NCBI GenBank assembly: GCA_963703145.1 | Contig: OY969793.1 | Span: 3,658,001 to 3,722,000 of the forward strand | DNA: 64,000 nucleotides | Direction of reading: 5' to 3' | Source of the DNA: Bog-756 sp963703145 | GTDB lineage: Bacteria > Actinomycetota > Acidimicrobiia > Acidimicrobiales > RAAP-2 | Part shown: piece after piece, positions 61,194 through 64,000 of the stretch | Layout of the letters: each line of letters opens with the position of its first letter | Numbering within the stretch: position 1 is the first letter of the stretch | Notes under the pieces: model-generated | Seen by the model: the letters and a program-made list of their open reading frames with translations, nothing else | Told to the model about the DNA's origin: nothing | Database searches by the model: none | Translations under genes and position numbers: made by a program

Positions 61194-62051
61194 ATGCAGC
61201 TCCCACCGTATTGGCAAGTGACGCCGATTGCTCTCGTGGCGCTGGCGGTCGGCATCGGCCACGAGATGGGTCTGCGCTGGCTTGCCCACCGACAGACCCC
61301 AGAGCATCGCCGCACCACACGTCGGCGCAGTTTGGTCTTCTACGCCGGACTGCTCGGGCTCATCTTGGTGGCGTCGGGTCCACTGGAGCGGTGGGCGATG
61401 CCACGGCTGAGCATCCACATGGTCCTGCACATCCTGGAGATGTTCTACATTCCACCCCTCTTGATCGTCGGCGCTCCCTGGGTGCCCCTCCTCTTCGCCC
61501 TCCCCATCGATCAGCGGCGAACTCTGCTCCGTTGGTACTATCGCTCGTCCTCGACGGTCTGGCTGCGGAGATCCTGGGCAGCGTTGTCCAATCCCGTTGT
61601 GGCCATCATCCTGTTCAACGGTGTGATGGTGTTCTGGCACCTCCCCGCTGTCTTTGACTGGTCGGCGGACCACAACTGGGTGATGAACTGGCTGATGGCT
61701 CCCAGCTTTGTGATTGTCGGCCTGCTGTTCTGGCGCATCATCCTGCCGTCCCACCCATGGGGACCGCGAGGCTCAACACGAATCCAGATCGGCGCGATCG
61801 TGGTGACCGCCTTCGAGATGCTGATCTTGGCCATGGCCCTGTCCATCTTCACCAAGGCACCCTGGTATTCGATGAATGTGAGCATGGACGGCCCGGTAGG
61901 CGCCCTGAGGGATCAACGGTATGCGGCAGGCATCCTCTGGATCTGCGGAGACTTCTGGGCCATACCGGCGCTGGTCTACGTGGGCTATCGCATCTATGGA
62001 CAGGACGGTGGGATCTCCGCCTCGTTTGAGCGCGTCCTCGGTCGGGTGTGA
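61194..62051 (+). CDS. second CtaG family membrane protein
   Basis: A 285-residue, roughly seven-helix protein: RLSIHMVLHILEMFYIPPLLIVGAPW holds conserved histidines expected to bind copper, and FNGVMVFWHLPAVFDWSADHNWV matches the caa3_CtaG core. It is more typical of CtaG than the gene at 59964. ATG 61194 follows AAGGACGGTC. Likely acts with the SCO proteins in oxidase copper loading. Confidence 0.85.
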   Translation: MQLPPYWQVTPIALVALAVGIGHEMGLRWLAHRQTPEHRRTTRRRSLVFYAGLLGLILVASGPLERWAMPRLSIHMVLHILEMFYIPPLLIVGAPWVPLLFALPIDQRRTLLRWYYRSSSTVWLRRSWAALSNPVVAIILFNGVMVFWHLPAVFDWSADHNWVMNWLMAPSFVIVGLLFWRIILPSHPWGPRGSTRIQIGAIVVTAFEMLILAMALSIFTKAPWYSMNVSMDGPVGALRDQRYAAGILWICGDFWAIPALVYVGYRIYGQDGGISASFERVLGRV

Positions 62052-62063
62052 CGAAGGGCGCGG

Positions 62064-62429
62064 CTATTGCCGGGTTTCGTCGTCGGCATTCACGAGGCGA
62101 ACGTACCGATTCCAGGCCTCGAGGTCCTCATCGGGAGCGGTTGATCTCGGGTCCGTAGGTGATGCGCCCGCCGGCCGACGCACGCGGTCGTGTCCGTGCA
62201 GGAGGTTCCACCACATATAGATGGCGAACGCCGCGAACAACGGCCACTCGAACACGTACATCCAGCTGAAGGTGTGCCCGTCCAGCGCACGCCACAGCTC
62301 GAAGGTGAACGCTCCGAGGCAGAGGGTAAGCCCGGCGCCCAGCGTGAAGTGGAGCCAGAACGCATCCTTCCCCGTCAACCGGACCGGCTCCGGTACGGCG
62401 GAAACATGACCGGACTCGACAGGTTCCAC
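62064..62429 (-). CDS. small membrane protein next to CtaG
   Basis: A 121-residue protein with two helices (about 25-45 and 57-74, the second containing FEWPLFAAFAIYMWWNLL) and a charged C-terminal tail. Family not recognised. Converges with the CtaG gene 12 bases away; possible oxidase accessory by location only. Confidence 0.65.
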   Translation of the reverse strand: MEPVESGHVSAVPEPVRLTGKDAFWLHFTLGAGLTLCLGAFTFELWRALDGHTFSWMYVFEWPLFAAFAIYMWWNLLHGHDRVRRPAGASPTDPRSTAPDEDLEAWNRYVRLVNADDETRQ

Positions 62430-62574
62430 TATCGATACCCTACCGCCGACACGGCGAGATCAGTAGGGTCGGATGGCATTCGACCATCACCAAGGCCGCG
62501 GTGTGGGCCGCGTCCTTGACGCCCACTGATTGGTACCATCGACGTGACCAGCGGATCGACCAGGAAGGGGAGCG

Positions 62575-62952
62575 ATGGTCGGCGACCCACAGCCTGAAGG
62601 CCGCTCGGTCGAATCGGCAAGCTCTGGCGCCCGGGCGACCCAGACGCTCCACCGGCTTTGGGCCAATCGGCGAAGTCGTCGACGGATCGTCATAGCCGCC
62701 GGCCTGGTCGTGGCCATCGCCGCCATCGCCGTGGTCGTCTCCCTGTTCGCCTCGTTGGCCGGCGAGAGCCAGTCCTATCGCGACGGGTACTCGGCCGGTG
62801 GGTCTGCCTATTCGGCCTACTCGAACCTCACGGCTGGGCAGGCCTGCAGGAACGAACAGGTCGGGCCCGGTGGCCGACCCACTCACGACAACCCGACAGA
62901 GTGGATCGCAGGCTGCGTCGACGCATTCGATCTCGCTCGGTCTGACAACTAG
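62575..62952 (+). CDS. single-TM secreted/anchored small protein
   Basis: A 125-residue protein: polar N-terminus with basic RRSRRR, one TM helix (about 38-60, IVIAAGLVVAIAAIAVVVSLFA), and an external tail with Tyr/Ser-rich SYRDGYSAGGSAYSAYSN and two Cys that may form a disulfide. ATG 62575 has AGGAAGGGG before it. Function not recognised. Confidence 0.65.
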   Translation: MVGDPQPEGRSVESASSGARATQTLHRLWANRRSRRRIVIAAGLVVAIAAIAVVVSLFASLAGESQSYRDGYSAGGSAYSAYSNLTAGQACRNEQVGPGGRPTHDNPTEWIAGCVDAFDLARSDN

Positions 62953-63014
62953 GGGCGCCAGTCCAGGCCGTGTTTGCCCGATCGGGAGTCCGCACGCCTG
63001 CCCGCATCCGATCG

Positions 63015-63254
63015 TCAGGATCCCGGCGGCCAGTCGTCCATGAGGTCCGACTTGTACACCACCACCAGGCCGAACACGACGGTGTAGAACACCACGACGA
63101 ACACGGTGAGCAGGAGCTTCGAATAGGTAAAGGCCGCAACCAGTACCAAAAAGCAGTACAAGGCGGTGGCGGCACGGCCTTGCCAGGTCAGCGGGGCGAT
63201 GCGGAGCCCCCCCTCCTTCTTGGCGAACCAGAGCGTCGAACCGTCACGCTCCAT
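63015..63254 (-). CDS. small two-TM membrane protein
   Basis: A 79-residue protein with helices at about 27-43 and 46-66 (LLLTVFVVVFYTVVFGLVVVY) and an N-terminal FAKKEGGLRIAPLTWQG segment. Resembles small actinobacterial membrane proteins of unknown role found near respiratory genes. GTG or ATG start at 63254. Confidence 0.6.
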   Translation of the reverse strand: MERDGSTLWFAKKEGGLRIAPLTWQGRAATALYCFLVLVAAFTYSKLLLTVFVVVFYTVVFGLVVVYKSDLMDDWPPGS

Positions 63255-63392
63255 CTCGCCCCCACCGTTCGTCCGGTACCGATCGCCTCGTCATGGGGCG
63301 CCTGCTCGACTGGATGACCTCGGGCCCATGGATCCAACGGTACCGGCGTTGCCACGCCCTCGGGAACGCTTGGGGGTAGCCGTGGCCTGGGG

Positions 63393-63749
63393 TCAGGTGT
63401 GCGTAGGGCGGTCCTCGGCTGGTACGGGCGCAATGCGCACCGAGCCGACCGGACGGTCCTGGTGCAGTCCCGGGAGCAGTCGCTCCTGAAGCTCAGTGGT
63501 CAGGTAGGGGTACTGCCCCACGAGCTGCTGGAGTGTTGAATCGCCCGGGAGGGCGGTCAGGGCTTCGTGTTCCAGCAGAATGCTGCACACTGCGGGGACA
63601 ACGGAGGTCGCGTCCGTGTTCGGCAAGCCGATCCGGTCGAGGAACTCGGCATCGACCGCCAACCTATGGAGCGTCACCACCTGACCCTGGACTGCCTTGA
63701 CCTCATAGATCCCTGGCTCGAACACTGTGACCTCGATCTGGGTATTCAC
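63393..63749 (-). CDS. small cytoplasmic protein of unknown function
   Basis: A 118-residue soluble protein starting VNTQIEVTVFEPGIYEVK, with EHEALTALPGDSTLQQLVGQ and YPYLTTELQERLLPGL. GTG 63749 has an AGAGAGGA site 5 bases before; an upstream GTG at 63794 lacks one. No domain recognised. Confidence 0.6.
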   Translation of the reverse strand: MNTQIEVTVFEPGIYEVKAVQGQVVTLHRLAVDAEFLDRIGLPNTDATSVVPAVCSILLEHEALTALPGDSTLQQLVGQYPYLTTELQERLLPGLHQDRPVGSVRIAPVPAEDRPTHT

Positions 63750-64000
63750 CGGATCCTCTCTCTCCGAAACTGACGACCCACTTCGGGCCGACATGGCGGC
63801 GCCCGACCGTCGGGCGTCACCCGTGACCTACCCGCCAGAGCGCCAAACCAACCCAGGCTCAGACGCTCACTCGGGGGTGATACCTGGCCCAGTGCCGGTA
63901 TCGGCTTGGCCGACGCTGAGCCAGGAACTCCTCGTGACTCCAGGAGTCTTCGGGTCGGTAGGGTCTGCATCGCCCGAGGCCAGCGTCAATTGAGACCTCG
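63750..64000. other. right-edge stretch, no gene seen
   Basis: The last 250 bases hold no convincing coding frame, RNA or repeat. They probably contain the promoter of the gene ending at 63393. Confidence 0.4.

Overview
The window reads as chromosomal DNA of a high-GC actinobacterium. ClpC, RadA, DisA, CarD, IspD, IspF and RlmB lie in one block. Trehalose (otsA/otsB), glucosyl-3-phosphoglycerate (gpgS), ergothioneine (egtB/egtD) and CysO-type sulfur-carrier genes, a LytR_C protein and many GTG starts point the same way. Gene content would fit the class Acidimicrobiia, but the class is inference; no rRNA is present.

Layout. 1-8.7 kb: end of a polyprenyl diphosphate synthase, then a stress and isoprenoid block (clpC, radA, disA, carD, ispD, ispF, rlmB). 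8.8-13.3 kb: DUF427 protein, flavin disulfide oxidoreductase, egtD/egtB. 13.3-21.1 kb: secreted GH99-like protein with C-terminal repeats, a cytoplasmic sulfite-oxidase-like Mo enzyme paired with an FAD/NAD reductase, an MMPL transporter, and a membrane Mo-enzyme/cytochrome b pair. 21.1-29.1 kb: purine nucleoside phosphorylase, then an envelope-sugar type cluster (epimerase, GT2, DUF2064 protein, polytopic GT-C-like protein, cytochrome b-Mo fusion, membrane protein, methyltransferase). From 23.8 to 28.6 kb almost every gene is broken by single-base indels. 29.1-36.7 kb: nearly complete molybdenum-cofactor synthesis and molybdate uptake (mog/moaB, moaE, moeA, moaA, moaD, moaC, HTH-TOBE regulator, modABC, Mop), which supplies the three Mo enzymes upstream. 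36.7-46 kb: SCO protein, tRNA-Thr with a degenerate partial copy beside it, LytR_C protein, otsB/otsA, TetR plus MFS pump with matching operators, gpgS, then a SAM riboswitch ahead of a threonine-synthase-like gene and a CysO-like sulfur carrier. 46-56.7 kb: TetR/P450 operon with large palindromes, BtuF-like protein, EthD protein, methyltransferase, acyltransferase, patatin, an uncharacterised PD-(D/E)XK gene pair, acyl-CoA synthetase and SDR. 56.8-64 kb: copper/cytochrome-oxidase assembly genes (membrane-SCO fusion, lipoprotein, two CtaG-family proteins) and small membrane proteins.

The most interesting unit is at 44.25-45.91 kb. A SAM-I type riboswitch whose closing stem runs into the ribosome-binding site precedes a Zn-ribbon threonine-synthase-like PLP enzyme that overlaps by ATGA with a CysO-like protein ending in Gly-Gly. 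Riboswitch and sulfur carrier together suggest sulfur transfer to a C4 acceptor such as O-phosphohomoserine (homocysteine formation) rather than plain threonine synthesis. That function is inference.
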